Assembly (NCBI RefSeq): GCF_026914265.1
Contig: NC_069136.1
Location: forward strand, 12,456,356 to 12,520,355
DNA from: Mya arenaria
Taxonomy: Eukaryota > Mollusca > Bivalvia > Myida > Myidae
DNA length: 64,000 bases
Direction: 5' to 3'
The notes under the pieces are model-generated. The model was not told the DNA's origin, searched no databases, and saw only the letters and a program-made list of their open reading frames with translations. The position numbers and the translations under genes were made by a program. Positions 25,587 to 37,929 of this stretch are shown here, piece after piece (within the stretch, counting starts at the first letter, position 1; every line of letters begins with the position of its first letter).

Positions 25587-27368
25587 TAGTTATATCAGAA
25601 AGTTGGATATTATTCATTCATTCGTTGACATACAATTCATGTAATGATTATATTTGTTAATGTTTACGAACTCATTACTGTCAAGAATTCGTTTCAACTG
25701 TAAACAATATTCAGGTATTCAATTTTCAAACTTCATTTAAAATACTAAGCTTGTCAATCTCTCATATCGTAAACAAACTGACATGCTGCAGGTTTGTAAA
25801 TATTTAATTATTAATTACTTTCTAATGGAGAATTTTAATAAAGCAGCCCACTCCAGACACGAACGATAGTGTTTCAAGAATTCTGTTTAAGGGAATATTT
25901 GTTTGCCTAAAACAGCTATACGTGTCAATGAACATGATCAATTTCACGGAAACAGCCTATTTACAGCTACTTTGGTCGAATACAACTAAACAAACATTTT
26001 CTTGAATACATTTGACATGATACTTCCAGAAAAAAAGTGGGCTTAGGACGCCTTATAAGCTGACATGAATTCCATTTCTAGTTTGGTATACATAAAGAAG
26101 AAGTTTTTGTTCAAGAGTAAGATCGAAATATATTTTATCGAGTGAGCACCACGTGTTATATTGAAAGAGTGAGCTATTAATGTATATTATTCACGATGAT
26201 TCTGAAAATTAAACGAAACGCACCCCTCCCCACCCCCTCTTTATGTGGGTGTAATGTCATTTCGGAGATGTCGGTCCTCCAGCCCTGTGTGCTTTGAAGT
26301 TTTATTAATGATTCAGACAATAGCATTGACATTTAAACCATGGAGCTTGTGTCATATACTAAATCAAATCAAAACGCATTCTATATCATCTGACAGAGTG
26401 TACACAAATGAAATCCAACCGGAGCATCAATTCCAACTGAACAAGGGAACGATACCGTCATAAAAGGAAAGCTATCCGCAATAGCTCGTGTGTGTAAAAG
26501 TTGATGTCTAAAACTATGTGTTTATACAGACGCATAAACATGAAGACATTGTACAAACAAGGAGGTCAAACAAATTAACCATATACAACAGCACAAGTGA
26601 ATACATATTGAAGAAAATATGATTGTATTGCTTATTTTTTGCAAGTTCATGTTAGCTCCTATAAGGCATACTCATTTTAGTTTGCCCTCATAAAAAATGC
26701 TGGGATAATTGTGAGATTGAGACTCGGAATCAAGTTAACCTGGACCCTTCTTCCAGAGAAGTGTGCTTCACTGGTCAGTCCAGTTCGGTAATTCCAACGT
26801 TTATTTCAATATGTTTGTCATGTGTATGTTGTCTTGTTGCGTTGTGTATCACGTTGAGTGTGTGATGAGCTTTGGTGAATGCCATGTGTATGTGTCTTGT
26901 TGCGTTTTGTGTCTTGTAATGTTGTATGTCTTGTTGAGTTGTAAGTATAATTGATAGCTATAATTGTGGCTAAAACACTTGACACATAGTTGTACTGAAT
27001 CGAGAGCTCGAAGTCACGGCCAGAATACACAGATGATAATACGCATGTCATCCTGCCATAATTAAGTTCTACACGACTGTTTCACGACGGAATATCATAC
27101 GTGAATAATTCGCGAACTTTGTTATTTTATAATAACTGTTGATCCTAATTATCATTAAACTGAACAATTATATGGGTCCCGACGACGTCGAATTAACGGC
27201 CGGTGTTTTAATGTATTTGATGTGTAAAGCCAAAAGTTTCTATCGGCTTCTTTATGTAATTCCACTTAAACTATTTTCACTTATCCGTTGAAGTACAAAT
27301 TTATGTCAAATTCATTCAAATACTTAAATCTGTGCATAAATATCGAATGTTTGTTCTGCATGATTTAC
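25587..27368. other. Intergenic, no gene seen
   Basis: Mixed AT-rich sequence. 26810-26945 is low-complexity GT-rich DNA (recurring TGTGTATG and CTTGTTG). No supported exon. Confidence 0.4.
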
Positions 27369-27530
27369 CCGTGTAGCCATTGACTTCAGTAACGCTCATG
27401 CGACGGACATACAGGCCTCTTTGCAAAATAATCCCAATATTTTTCCAATCATAACTGAACAATGACCAGTACTCAAAACTGTTTGCATTTATGAACGGAT
27501 GCTTACACATCCTATCATATTCATGGCCCT
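27369..27530 (-). CDS. Orphan exon candidate, possibly 5' exon of FAIM-like gene
   Basis: A pyrimidine tract ending TTTTTTGCAG precedes a 162-bp open segment ending at a donor GTAAAT. It encodes 53 full codons including SFEYWSLFSYDWKNIGIIL and LYVRRMSVTEVNGYT. It starts after one borrowed base and ends with one spare base, which matches the open frame upstream of the FAIM-like ATG if that exon begins at 22029 (G plus TA would give Val). I do not recognise the encoded segment. The phase match alone would occur by chance about one time in three. Confidence 0.35.
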
Positions 27531-29813
27531 CTGCAAAAAAACAACAACAAAAACAACAGAATCGTACCCAAAACACGTAGTCCAATCCCAACGAGTTGCA
27601 ACAATGCAACACAGGACGCTGGACAGACTGACATAATAATATCGTTCTTGCTATGCATGCGATACATTTCATATAGTTTTCCACCTTAATTAGGTCATAA
27701 TGATTTTCGAGGTTTCGTCTTCTGACTGCCTTGGCACCTCATGGGGTTTCTTCTGTAAACATATGTTCTTGACGGACAAGGCTGAATGACATCCACAAGG
27801 CGATGCCAATAGCTTTTAATGAGCACTCAAGATCAGATAAACCTTAAGCCAGTTCTGAGGATGGGGAAAGGGCATTGTTCCTGCTAGGCAGGCAATACTA
27901 TTTAGACTTGTGCTTTTTGATAAGAACAAAATGGTTTTCAATGTTTCTTCTTCTTGACCTCAAAACGAGACTGTCGTGTTCAAACTCTTACATGAAAACA
28001 GTTTTCGCACTAAGATGAGCTCAAGATTAATTAAGTGGTTTGTAAAAGAAATACGTTCCAATCGAAACGTCCAGTTAATTGGTCCGCTATTACAGAAGCC
28101 TTAGTATAATTGTCACTTAAACGGGTTCAACCAAGTATTAGATCAATAACCAGTTCTATTGCACCCGTTTCAGACTGAAACTCACTTGAATTCATCATTG
28201 ATGTGAAAGAACGCCATCAATGTAATCGATAACGCTGATTTCATGCACTGGAAATATTTTGTGTTTTGCGAAGACAGTCTTCCAGAATGTTTTCACATGA
28301 AATACCCGATATAATGCCCTACTAAATTTATTGCGGCAACATCTCATTGTGACAAATTGGACAAAAGCCAAAAACGGTGAATAATATCGTTCTATTAAAC
28401 AGACATCGTGCTGAGACGGCGTTTAACCCAGTAATGTCAATGCAAATGCTCAAATGTACGTCGCGTCTGTAGCTTGAAATATTCAAGAGAATGACACCGT
28501 AAGATTTTTATATTCAACAAAAGCGAATGTTTTTTTTATATTTATTAAAATTACAATGCCTATGCCTAAAACGCACAAATACCCACAACAATGTTTTTCC
28601 TGTCCACAAAATTTAATAATACTGATTTGTTTTGTAAATCACCTATGTGCAGCTATTATGAATGCATGTACTTCTATAAAACACAATTCCTGGCAGTTTC
28701 GGTTCATTTCATAGTATGTATGTTTTTCACCCTCTTCTACAGCACCCTGCTCTTTTTACAACTTGACTAAAACCCTATTATATACTGTGCGTACCCACTA
28801 TAGCCGGCACTTATTTCATATTGTTGCAAGTACCTACATCGACAAAGGTGCAAATGGTAACAACCCAGTTTAAATCAAAATGATCATACTATGTTGGGAG
28901 TATATTTTCCGCGAGTAAATTGCAAACAAGGTTTAGACGATGTAGGTGTGTAACATGCACAGTACTACACACCATGCGTGCAACTGCTTTTCAAATTACA
29001 CTCCTTTGACTAGTTTGTTTGCCGTCGAAATTGATCAAAGACAAGGTCTTCCGACAATAATAAGGAAGAGTATTTGTACTTCAGACCGCCAAGAGTACAG
29101 TGGAAAGTACAAAGTTAAGCCATGCAGTGACCTTGTTCAGTGACAAAATTATCAAAAACATCATAATAATAATTACATATATACTAATTAAGGCGTTTCC
29201 CTACTGTATTACATAATTACGATGTTTCGCATCATTTTTCACAATTGGATGGGGATGAAAATTTATGTACTTTATTTCTAATGCTGAATATTGTTTTAGT
29301 TTTGTGATTCGAGATAAAAAAAAAACATTGTGATATCTGGCTAGTTGTAACGTTTCACAACTCAAACTATAAACACCGTGCGTTATTCATACAAATGAGA
29401 TATGCTTTTTCCATACAACAATGCAACGTAAAAAAATAATAATAATTCTTTAACGAACTAATGGCTATAACGTTTCATGAGCCCAAATACTCTTAGAGAT
29501 TTGGCCTTATTTTCTAAACTTCATTTATGTCAAGGGCAGTCACTCCAAATGCGCGAGACGACAAGAAAAACCTGGTAACAGCTTCAGAAACAGGGGCCGT
29601 TTCAATAAAAATCTTAATCGTATGATAGTATATAAATTATATTTACGTACATTTTTATGACCAATGGTTCTCTATTTATAAACCTGATAATGTTTGGTCT
29701 TCCGACAGACAAGTAAACAGCAATATAACCCCTCTTCATCGAAGCAATATAACCCCTCTACTAACGAAAACATTACCCTGAGATAATTCACATTGTAAAT
29801 ACTATTTAAGATT
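27531..29813. other. Region downstream of aprataxin-like gene, no gene seen
   Basis: AT-rich, with no exon that I can support. The short frame at 28946-29143 (+) has no recognisable relatives. Confidence 0.4.
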
Positions 29814-29819
29814 TTTATT
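29814..29819 (-). terminator. Polyadenylation signal of aprataxin-like gene
   Basis: AATAAA on the minus strand, about 30 bases after the stop codon at 29849. Confidence 0.6.
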
Positions 29820-29848
29820 TCAAACTGGCCCCTGCTGTCATTCCTATT

Positions 29849-32800
29849 TCAGGAGTCGCAAGTGTAACTGTGGGTTCTGATGTGGGATTTCAGGGAGGGC
29901 ATGTTCTTCATGGGTCTTCCACACACATGGCACCTAAAAGTAAAATATACATACGAAATTACAGCTAAAATTCTTGTTTTAAATTTGAAAATCAAAAAAG
30001 CTCAAACACAATTATCACGTGATCGGCAGATAAATATTGGAGGGAAAATGTGGTGTACAATCTTTGATTAGGGACAAAACTATTGCCAACTTATAGTTTA
30101 ATATGTTCACCAATTTATTCCTTCCATGAAGGTTATTTTTTCACTTTCTCTACAAAGAAGTTTACTTTCTTTCACCTCATCAGTAAGTGTCTCAATGCAA
30201 AGGACTCCCTTTAAGATTTGTCCACACACATACTATTTATTCAACAAGTCTAATTCCCGGGTTGAAACCCGTACTGCAGTCTTCTTAGAGAGGTCAAGAG
30301 AAGTTAATTGGGCTCAAATACATGGTCTGTTTAGTGAGGGACAGACACCTTTTGAGACAGACACTTGTTCCTCCAACTTACTTCAAATCCAAGGACAAAT
30401 ATTCTGTATTTTCCTTCTGATTGAAGTCCACTTTGTGTTCCTTCTCCAGTCTCTTTATCACTTCTGCAATGTAGACATTTATTATGAATACACAATATAA
30501 TAATGAATTAGATTAATTTAATTCTTCCATTGCATCAATTATATTTGCGCAATGGTATTCATATCTATTTAAGTACAATTTGAGAAGTTATTTCATCCAT
30601 AATATATTGAAAAGACTTATTTTTTATTTTATAAAAACGAGAAGCCTTCAAGAGAGTACTAGAATTGAGAAACCTTCCTTATGTTTAGAAAAATGGTTAA
30701 AGATGAACTATTACTCCCACATAATAATAATTATTTAACAACACATTTAATACAATTGTTATAATATACTCAAAAGGATGAACAAAGGTCGAAAAAAGTG
30801 GTTCTTATGAAAGATACCGAGTCTAATTTAAAACAAATGTGCAGAAAACACGGTATTTCTACCTTATGAGACCATAGTAAATCGCAGTAAATCTTTTAGC
30901 ATTCACCAATCATTTTATATTTTTGCGTTTTCAGCTATTAAATACACAGTTATAATATTGTATATAGTAATATATATTTTCCATAAATGCATTATTTATA
31001 GTATATATATATTATACGTATATTCGCCTCTACTTGCTATGTACCCATCAACTAGTTCATATATATTTATAAACAGAAATCTCATCATTGTGTGCATGTA
31101 AATTTATAGCCATATTAAACTTGATTACAGAAATAGGAGCCAACCTGAAGAATCCACAAAATAAGGGCTGGTGAAAGAGTTCCAGTGTTTCTTTGTTTTC
31201 AGACTAGGGCTATCAAAGTCCTGGCTGATCGCGTGAAGGTGAAGATGGCTGAAAAACAGAAGCAAACATATAGATAAATAAGTTTACATGTACATATATT
31301 TGTAAGTAAATTCTGCAACTGGATGACTTCATTTTTAGTGCAACTTTCAGTTGGATCTTATTAAGTGTACAGTGAACATTTTTAGAATCATTTTCACCGC
31401 CTGTGCTTTCAAAATTAGGAAAGAACTCTACTATGGGAAAAATACACATTCATGTCAAAATAGCTAACATATATAGCAATTTAGCAAATATTCTTTTCTT
31501 ACATTTTTTATGCAAACAGTATGCTGTAAAAGATCTAGCCATGTCAATATCATATGTCCATTGTTCAATAAAAACATTGCTTTATCAAATTGGGAAAATA
31601 TGATGAAATTTGGGGGAAAATGAACACTGTTTTGCAAGGGGAAATAGCCGAGCAAAAACCACAGGATTAGGCAACATGGCTTATCCCTGTAGTTTCCACT
31701 GTTTTATTATAGCAACTTGTGTCTTCTATTCTACATTAACAGCACAAGTACCTGTAATCTAACTTATCATTTTTATATTGACATGGAAAGTGGATATTGG
31801 CAACTCTGAGAAACTGTAATTTAACTTATCATTCCATATTGACATGGAAAGTGGTTATTGCGCCTCTGAATAACCGTAATCTAACTTAATCTTTCCATAT
31901 TGACATGGAAAGTGGTTATTGGCAACTCTGAGTAACCGTAATCTAACTTATCTCTCCATATTGACATGGAAAGTGGTTTTTGGCAAATCTGAGTGACCGT
32001 AATCTAACTTATCTTTCCATATTGACATGGAAAGTGGTTTTTGGCAAATCTGAGTATGGAATTTATAATTCAATATTCATTATTGGCATGACAAGTGCTT
32101 ATTGGCAAATCTGAGTGGCTGTAACGATACCTCATGCTAGGAACAGCATGGTAGCCGAACCTGAACTTGATTTTCTTGTCCGTTCTGAAAGAGACAAAAT
32201 AATCCTGATCACATGCTTGAATCACTCATTATCATGGTCTGATCATTTACTTATTTTTAACAATGTTATTCACTTCAAAAACAGCTTCGAAAGTTTCCCT
32301 GTATTGTACTGAACTATATACATAACTACAACTTTTTTCATAATAAATAGAGATTACTCTTGATGAAACAACAGCTTGTTTGAATGAATAATTAGCTTCT
32401 GGTTAACAATCTTTACTGAAGCTTTAACAGTGGCTAAACATATTACACTTATAAAAATGGAAATCTACACATACATCTCCCAAGTCCCTAACTAAAATAT
32501 ACAGCTTTCCTAAAACTAACCTCTGCGCAACGTCTCTGGCAATTTTCTCCATGTGTTTGAGCAGATCTAGGTGTTCTTGTTTCAAACTTTTCAAGTTAGG
32601 TATGGTCTCTTTTGGCATTACTAGAAAATGATGTTTGGCCTACAAAAGAAGTACACATAATGTATTTATTTTTCCAGCCAAATATGTCTTGCGAAAGTCA
32701 TACAAACGTAACTGTTTGATGCCAAAGAAAATTATCTACTCATCTTAAAAAGCCATTCACTTCCGATCAAATTTTTAATTATTTTATTGTATATACGTAT

Positions 32801-33449
32801 GTTGTCATTTGTTCCTTTTCATGAAAAAAATTTCGTAATAAAAAGTAAAAGACCTTTGCATTTTACTTGTTTACCAAAAGTCCTTTTAATTTAATTTCTA
32901 ATTATTTATGAAAATCCCATTACAAGATCATTAAAAAAAAATCTGGTTATAAGTACAAATCAACAGATCAATTTTACTGACTCTACTGGCCAGTAGCCCT
33001 ACTGTGTAAAAATAATAACAGTAAAATAAGTATATAAATTTGTGTCCACACGTGTACTGGCATCATAGATAGTTTCTGATTATCAGTATAGTGAACAATT
33101 AATTCAAGTGCCACAATATACTACTACTTAAAAAATATAAGATGAAAACGGACATACATGTATTTGTAAAATGTGTATCATACATGAAATTCCTCTACGT
33201 CATACATGTACACTGTACATACCTGGTACATGTACATAACAAACATGTACATGTACAGACGTTTACCTTTGGATACTTGTCTTTGATAACTGTGAGCTTG
33301 TCATCCTTTTCCACAATGAGATCAGGGTCGTTCATAGAAGCAAGAAGACCCTGACTCCAGTGCCCAGCGAATTTCTTGGTGCCGCTTGGTTTACTTTCCG
33401 CTTTTGCTACATCATCAAATTTTCTTTTGACAGACTTGCTTTCAGCCAT
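29849..33449 (-). CDS. APTX: Aprataxin-like DNA deadenylase (HIT + zinc finger)
   Basis: Six exons: 33449-33267, 32639-32521, 32184-32131, 31248-31145, 30463-30382 and 29933-29849 (627 bp, 208 residues). Phases agree at every junction. The exon-4 donor is GTTGGC, weaker than the others. Residues 29-37 (GHWSQGLLA) start the HIT domain. [15 protein letters not shown] and FGYHAVPSM follow, and the histidine triad is [13 protein letters not shown], so the nucleophile and triad histidines are present. KKHWNSF and a C2H2 finger (CHVC, then HIRTH) close the protein. Aprataxin removes AMP from 5' ends left by abortive DNA ligation in the nucleus. Vertebrate aprataxin (about 356 residues) has an N-terminal FHA domain that is absent here, as in the short yeast-type proteins. 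The start codon is immediately preceded by a large transposon insertion. The gene is head-to-head with the SPFH gene. Confidence 0.95.
31751..32117. repeat. About 61-bp tandem repeat in aprataxin intron 3
   Basis: Five to six units marked by C(T/C)GTAATCTAACTTATC near 31752, 31814, 31874, 31936 and 31997. Each unit holds an 8-bp inverted repeat, CTTTCCAT and ATGGAAAG, around a six-base loop. The last unit runs almost to the exon-3 donor at 32130. Confidence 0.9.
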
Positions 33450-33450
33450 G

Positions 33451-33458
33451 GTTTGTAT
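33451..33458. repeat. Left target-site duplication, GTTTGTAT
   Basis: The identical 8-mer occurs at 37930-37937, directly outside the other end of the element. Base 33450 is the only base between this duplication and the aprataxin ATG (33449). Confidence 0.85.
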
Positions 33459-34441
33459 GGGAGCAAGACAAATCGGCCCCTTACCAAATCGGCCTACTAC
33501 CAAATCGGCCCCTAAGACGTTTCGGCCCTGCCATTTCGTCCCCTTAATTAAAATGACTCGAGACGTTTCGGCCCCTTAGTGATTTTCAACAGAGACATTT
33601 CGGCTCCTTAATTTTATTTTATTTCTTATCTTGAGTATAAAGAAAAACATTGTAGGTCGTCTTATAAATGTAAATGAGATCTGTAAATAAGTTGTAAATA
33701 ACATCTTTAAATTTACAAATATGCATGAAAAACATTGATATGACTGATATAAAAAATATAATTAAAATCTAAATAACTATTAACCCTGATTTTTAATATA
33801 AAATGTTAGAAAATCTAAGAAAGTTTATTTGTTATAACTGTTAATTATTAATTGATCATTAAAGACTTCAAAGAAAATGTGTCTTTGAACCATGCGTTCT
33901 TTACAAGGCAAACGGTAAGTGTTATGGGTGTGAAAAAGACATTCAAAGACGTGTGAATGAATAATTGTCTTTAATTTTTTAATGTTATTTACAATTGATT
34001 AAAGAAGATTTGAGTAATATAAACACCGTAAGTATATATATATTAAATCGTTTCTAAAATTGGGTACCATTTGTTTTAAACGTGTTGCTGTGCTACTGTT
34101 AAATTTTCGTGTATTGGACATCATTAACGCGTTGTTGTTCTACTTTTATTTTATTGTGTAATGGAATTTTGTTAAAAATTGTAATGTCTGATTCGGATTT
34201 TGTATTGAGTGATATAAGGTTGTGAGACCGTTGGCAGCATCGAGTCTGCGATACAGGTAGGTGGAAGTAATATGTTTTATAGACACAAAAAAAAAACGTA
34301 TATAAATGTATAACACTATCCAGGTATGGCTATGTTTACCCCTAAGTACTCCCATAACTTACGTAATTTAGATTAAAATGCACGTACCGCCAAAGGTATA
34401 TCAAAGCTGTTGTCATTGACACTGGACTGGCTTTCGTGGTT

Positions 34442-34468
34442 AGACTGTCGGCTGCAAGCCGACAGTCT
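34442..34468. other. Perfect hairpin inside the 4.47-kb element
   Basis: AGACTGTCGGC (34442-34452), loop TGCAA, then GCCGACAGTCT (34458-34468): an 11-bp perfect, GC-rich stem in AT-rich surroundings. It could be a protein-binding or termination-like structure, or simply the tip of a small nested inverted repeat. Confidence 0.7.
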
Positions 34469-35281
34469 TTAGAGAGCGGTATTTCAGAAACGCGACTAGT
34501 CGCCTGACACGACATATTGAACATGAATATATTAATACACACCACCTGCGTAGCAACAGAACTACTTACGTGAATGTGGGGCGTCAAGTACCTGCTTATG
34601 TGTATTTTACGCGTTATTGCCTTTTTTATGACAAACATTGCGTGTTACTCTTAGTATAGTTGTACCGTTGCAATTTGGTGAGTTTTATTGAACAAAATAA
34701 TGAAAAATAATGAAAGTATAGCATTTACATACGAAGTCATTTTACCCTACATCCAATAGTAAGCTACACCACATGTTTGCACCCCGTGTGACGTCACACA
34801 TATCCCGGCATTCAAGACTGACCCGGCAATTCCCGGCAAAGAACTTATTTTATGAATGAAAGCTATTAAGAAATAAATCATACGCGGTTAAAGAGTTCAT
34901 GTCATGTAATATTTTGTGAAATAGCTTTTATGTTTCAAATGATTTTTTTCAGCAGCAATCGAACTATTGTATTTGTTTGAATAAATTATTTGGATTATAC
35001 CTATCACAGTGTGTCAACGTTATGCCTATTGTTATTTTGGACTATAGGGTGTAGTTTTTAAAATTATACACAATATGGCGGCGATTATGCGGAAATGAAA
35101 TTGAATCATTCGGAACTCCTCGGCCATTTTTTCAAAAACAACCTCGGATGTATATGGACGGTTTACATACTTAAGTGGTACGTTTAAGTCCGCTGCAAAT
35201 AGATCGCGTAGTAATCTTATTTAGTAGTTAAAATTTATGACTTAACTCTTGGGAATCGTAATTATGTTTGCAATAATACAC

Positions 35282-35387
35282 TCGTAAAAAAATCTGTCAA
35301 CGTACAATTATTTGGACTAGAAGGTACATCTAGCTGATCTACATCTCTTAGTCTAAATATTTGTACGTTGACGGACTCTTTTTACGA
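35282..35387. repeat. Long inverted repeat within the element
   Basis: TCGTAAAAAAA, then CTGTCAACGTACAA and TTTGGACTA on the left are mirrored by TAGTCTAAATATTTGTACG, then TTGACGGACTCTTTTTACGA on the right, with about 30 bases between. It lies directly after a fold-back-family arm (35113-35160) and its associated segment, and is probably part of that nested element. Confidence 0.75.
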
Positions 35388-36150
35388 TTAAAAAAAATGT
35401 ATATATATATGGCAAATCCTTCACTACAACATCTTCATGTTATTTTCAATTCAGAGTTGATTATTCACTAAAATTATTTCGCATTTTTAATTGTTGTTTA
35501 ACCTGAAACGTCTCAACCATCAAAAAAGAACATATATGCTTCAATAGTCTAAAAAAAATAGACGTGTTATATGGGATTCTTCCAATCCCTTACGTCTAAT
35601 CGGGTTTGTGCAAAACAGGGTGGGGGTTGAAAGATTATTGAAATCGTAGTTAGATAAGTATTATATGTTTGAAATAGATATTAAAGGTTTATATTCGTAT
35701 TGTAGTTATAACCATGTAAGTGCAAAGATTTTTTTCACAAAACAAGCATTTAATGCATTTAAACACAACCATTTTACATCTATGTAAATCTATGTAAATC
35801 TATGCACCGCAGCCTTGCAGGTGATCTTCATGTATAACAGTTTATATCATTATGTTTTGACAGTATGAAATGAAGAAAAACGCTCATCAAACTCATAATA
35901 ATTCGTCAGCTTTTATTTTTTGTGTACATAACTCATATTTTAGATATATATAATTATCTGACCCGGAATCCCAATCGGAATAGCTACCCACTTTTGGTAC
36001 AAAAAAATTGTATGTGAAGGATATGCCATTTCAAAATTTGTAAAAAGATCCGTTAAGTTACTATTATTTGGACTATTGCTTCAAGTGTTTGATTTATTGT
36101 CTCTATAATGTATAATGCACCTGTCAATTGTAGAGCCTGCCTAAAAATCA

Positions 36151-36223
36151 GTTACCCAGTTAGCTCAGTTTGGCAGATCTCCATGCAAGTGTTCACATGG
36201 TCGTGGGTTCAAGCACCATGATT
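36151..36223 (+). other. tRNA-derived SINE head
   Basis: It has an A-box-like TAGCTCAGTTTGGCAGA and a B-box-like GGGTTCAAGCACC at tRNA spacing, but the acceptor-stem ends do not pair. I read it as the promoter head of a tRNA-derived SINE or a tRNA pseudogene, not a working tRNA. It lies inside the 4.47-kb element. Confidence 0.55.
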
Positions 36224-37289
36224 AAGTAGGGCCAATATATTTGTGCTTATTATAATCACATTTATCCTTCTTCATCTACCTTAAAGAGTGTTCATCATTT
36301 GTATGAATTCATTTGATCACGTTTCATTTTAAAGAACTTTGCGGTAGTGTTTGCTTGCTTCAGTTACGTCACCGACAGTCTTGCAGCGCTTTCAGCGCTT
36401 TGATTTTTAATTTGCAATCATTCCTGATTACACGCGTGTCTGACTTGTGATTCCCTAGTATAAATTTTTTGCTATGTTATGTTTATTGTATCAAAAACGG
36501 TAGTGTTTAAACATAATTCTGTAGATCCTTAGGACATACGCGATGTACATATTCTTGTTTCTTTTGTGTTGTATATATATACCTTGCGGTATGTATAACA
36601 CCGAAATCATTACCTTTTCATATTATACCTTAATATCGATAACATTCTCACAATATTTTTTATCAAACTTATGATAGAATAGAACATTATGTTATTAAGC
36701 AAGGTTTTTAAAAATGCCTTTACGTTTCAATCATTAATTTGTTATGTATGTGGTATACTATTGCTCCAGAATAATTATAAATTATTGTTTTTGACAATTA
36801 GTGTTTTATCTATACATAATTAGGAAATAATGTTTGTTTTTATAGATATGACTTGCAAACAAGTGACAACTTGATAGTTCTACAGATATTCTACAACAAA
36901 TATGCATTTTAAAAAGAGTAAAACAATATATCCGTAATAAAATAATAATATTCTGTTTGAGGTGCGAAGAGATAATTGGTATTATTCTGTAAGTGTGAGA
37001 ATTAGCGGTTGGGAAAGTCGGAACAAACCTTGTACACGTATTTATAAGCTTGTAGACACAAAGTGTCATAATTCCAACGCCTGATACCCCTGTGGAATGT
37101 GACAATTCGCCATAAGACCGTCTGTCTAAAAACACCTTTTAAGCCAGTATGGTTTTGCATACGTATTCAATATAAGATTAATAATAGTTTTTTTTTCATC
37201 CTTACCTGATTTAAAATATAAATTCATAAAAGGTATAACTTATGTCTTACCATGTGTTTGTTTAATTATCATTAAATTGTAGTTAATAA

Positions 37290-37580
37290 GAAGATGTACT
37301 GTATATTAGTTATTTTCATAAATCATTATCCATCAATTCAGATGTTTCGCAGTTCGCCACTGCGGAATCGTTTCTTGATGAAACTTCAAATGAGGTATCC
37401 GCTCTAGACGCCAGGATCATGGATGAGTGGGACTCATACGATTCGCATGATGTCACCTGCGAGGAGTTCCTGAAAAATGTTTTTTGCCATCTACGGCGGG
37501 CGATAGGTGTTTGGTCAAGACTGATGTTAGACAATGGACATGTCATTATACATAATATTAGCAACATGTATAATATTTAA
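37290..37580 (+). CDS. Possible terminal exon carried by the element
   Basis: The frame is open from 37290 to the stop at 37580 (97 codons). An acceptor-like AATTCAG ends at 37341, which would give an exon starting after one borrowed base. The encoded segment is acidic and unlike the AT-rich background (ESFLDETSNEVSALDARIMD, then EWDSYDSHDVTCEEFLKNVF). I recognise no family. It may be the last exon of the element's own protein or a captured host exon. It lies about 350 bp inside the right terminus. Confidence 0.4.
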   Translation, partial: EDVLYISYFHKSLSINSDVSQFATAESFLDETSNEVSALDARIMDEWDSYDSHDVTCEEFLKNVFCHLRRAIGVWSRLMLDNGHVIIHNISNMYNI

Positions 37581-37929
37581 AGATTATTTAAAAAAAAAAT
37601 GAAGTTTAATTTTTTTTCTTCAACTCTATTTCGTTTTATAAAAATATCTCATGAATAAATCTTTACATGTTTTCAAGTGTACAGATATTTTCTTTAAATC
37701 TATTGTTATCTATACCTTTGTATGTATGTATGTATATAGCTTTGTCTATTAAAATAAAAAAAATGAAATTACATGTTTTTTACTTATATTTAGAAATAAA
37801 AAAATAAAATATAAATAAGGGCCGAAACGTCTCGGTAATCAGGGGCCGAAACGTCTACGGGATGGGGACGATTTGGTAAGGGGCCGAAAAGGTAACCGTT
37901 TGAGCTAGGGGCCGATTTGTCTGGTAGCC

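Larger units (their letters stand above)
33459..37929. mobile_element. 4.47-kb DNA element with GGCCGATTTG-motif inverted ends
   Basis: The left end reads GGGAGCAAGACAAATCGGCC. The right end read inversely is GGCTACCAGACAAATCGGCC. Each end continues for about 130-150 bp as a string of related motifs (ACCAAATCGGCCCC, GACGTTTCGGCCCC, ATTTCGTCCCC), so both termini are inverted arrays of short repeats. An 8-bp duplication, GTTTGTAT, flanks the element. Inside are a perfect 11-bp-stem hairpin, a tRNA-like SINE head, part of a fold-back element, a long inverted repeat and a possible exon near the right end. I see no transposase. An 8-bp target would suit hAT, P, Merlin or Novosib-type elements, but the terminal sequence matches none I know, so the superfamily is left open. 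Confidence 0.85.

Noticed and set aside
33450-33503. 18-residue N-terminal extension of aprataxin from an upstream in-frame ATG
   Set aside because: The added residues are encoded by the transposon end. The internal ATG at 33449 has a better context and starts the conserved sequence. It remains possible that the extension is translated on this haplotype.
36151-36223. Functional tRNA gene
   Set aside because: A and B boxes are recognisable but the acceptor ends do not pair. A SINE head is more likely.
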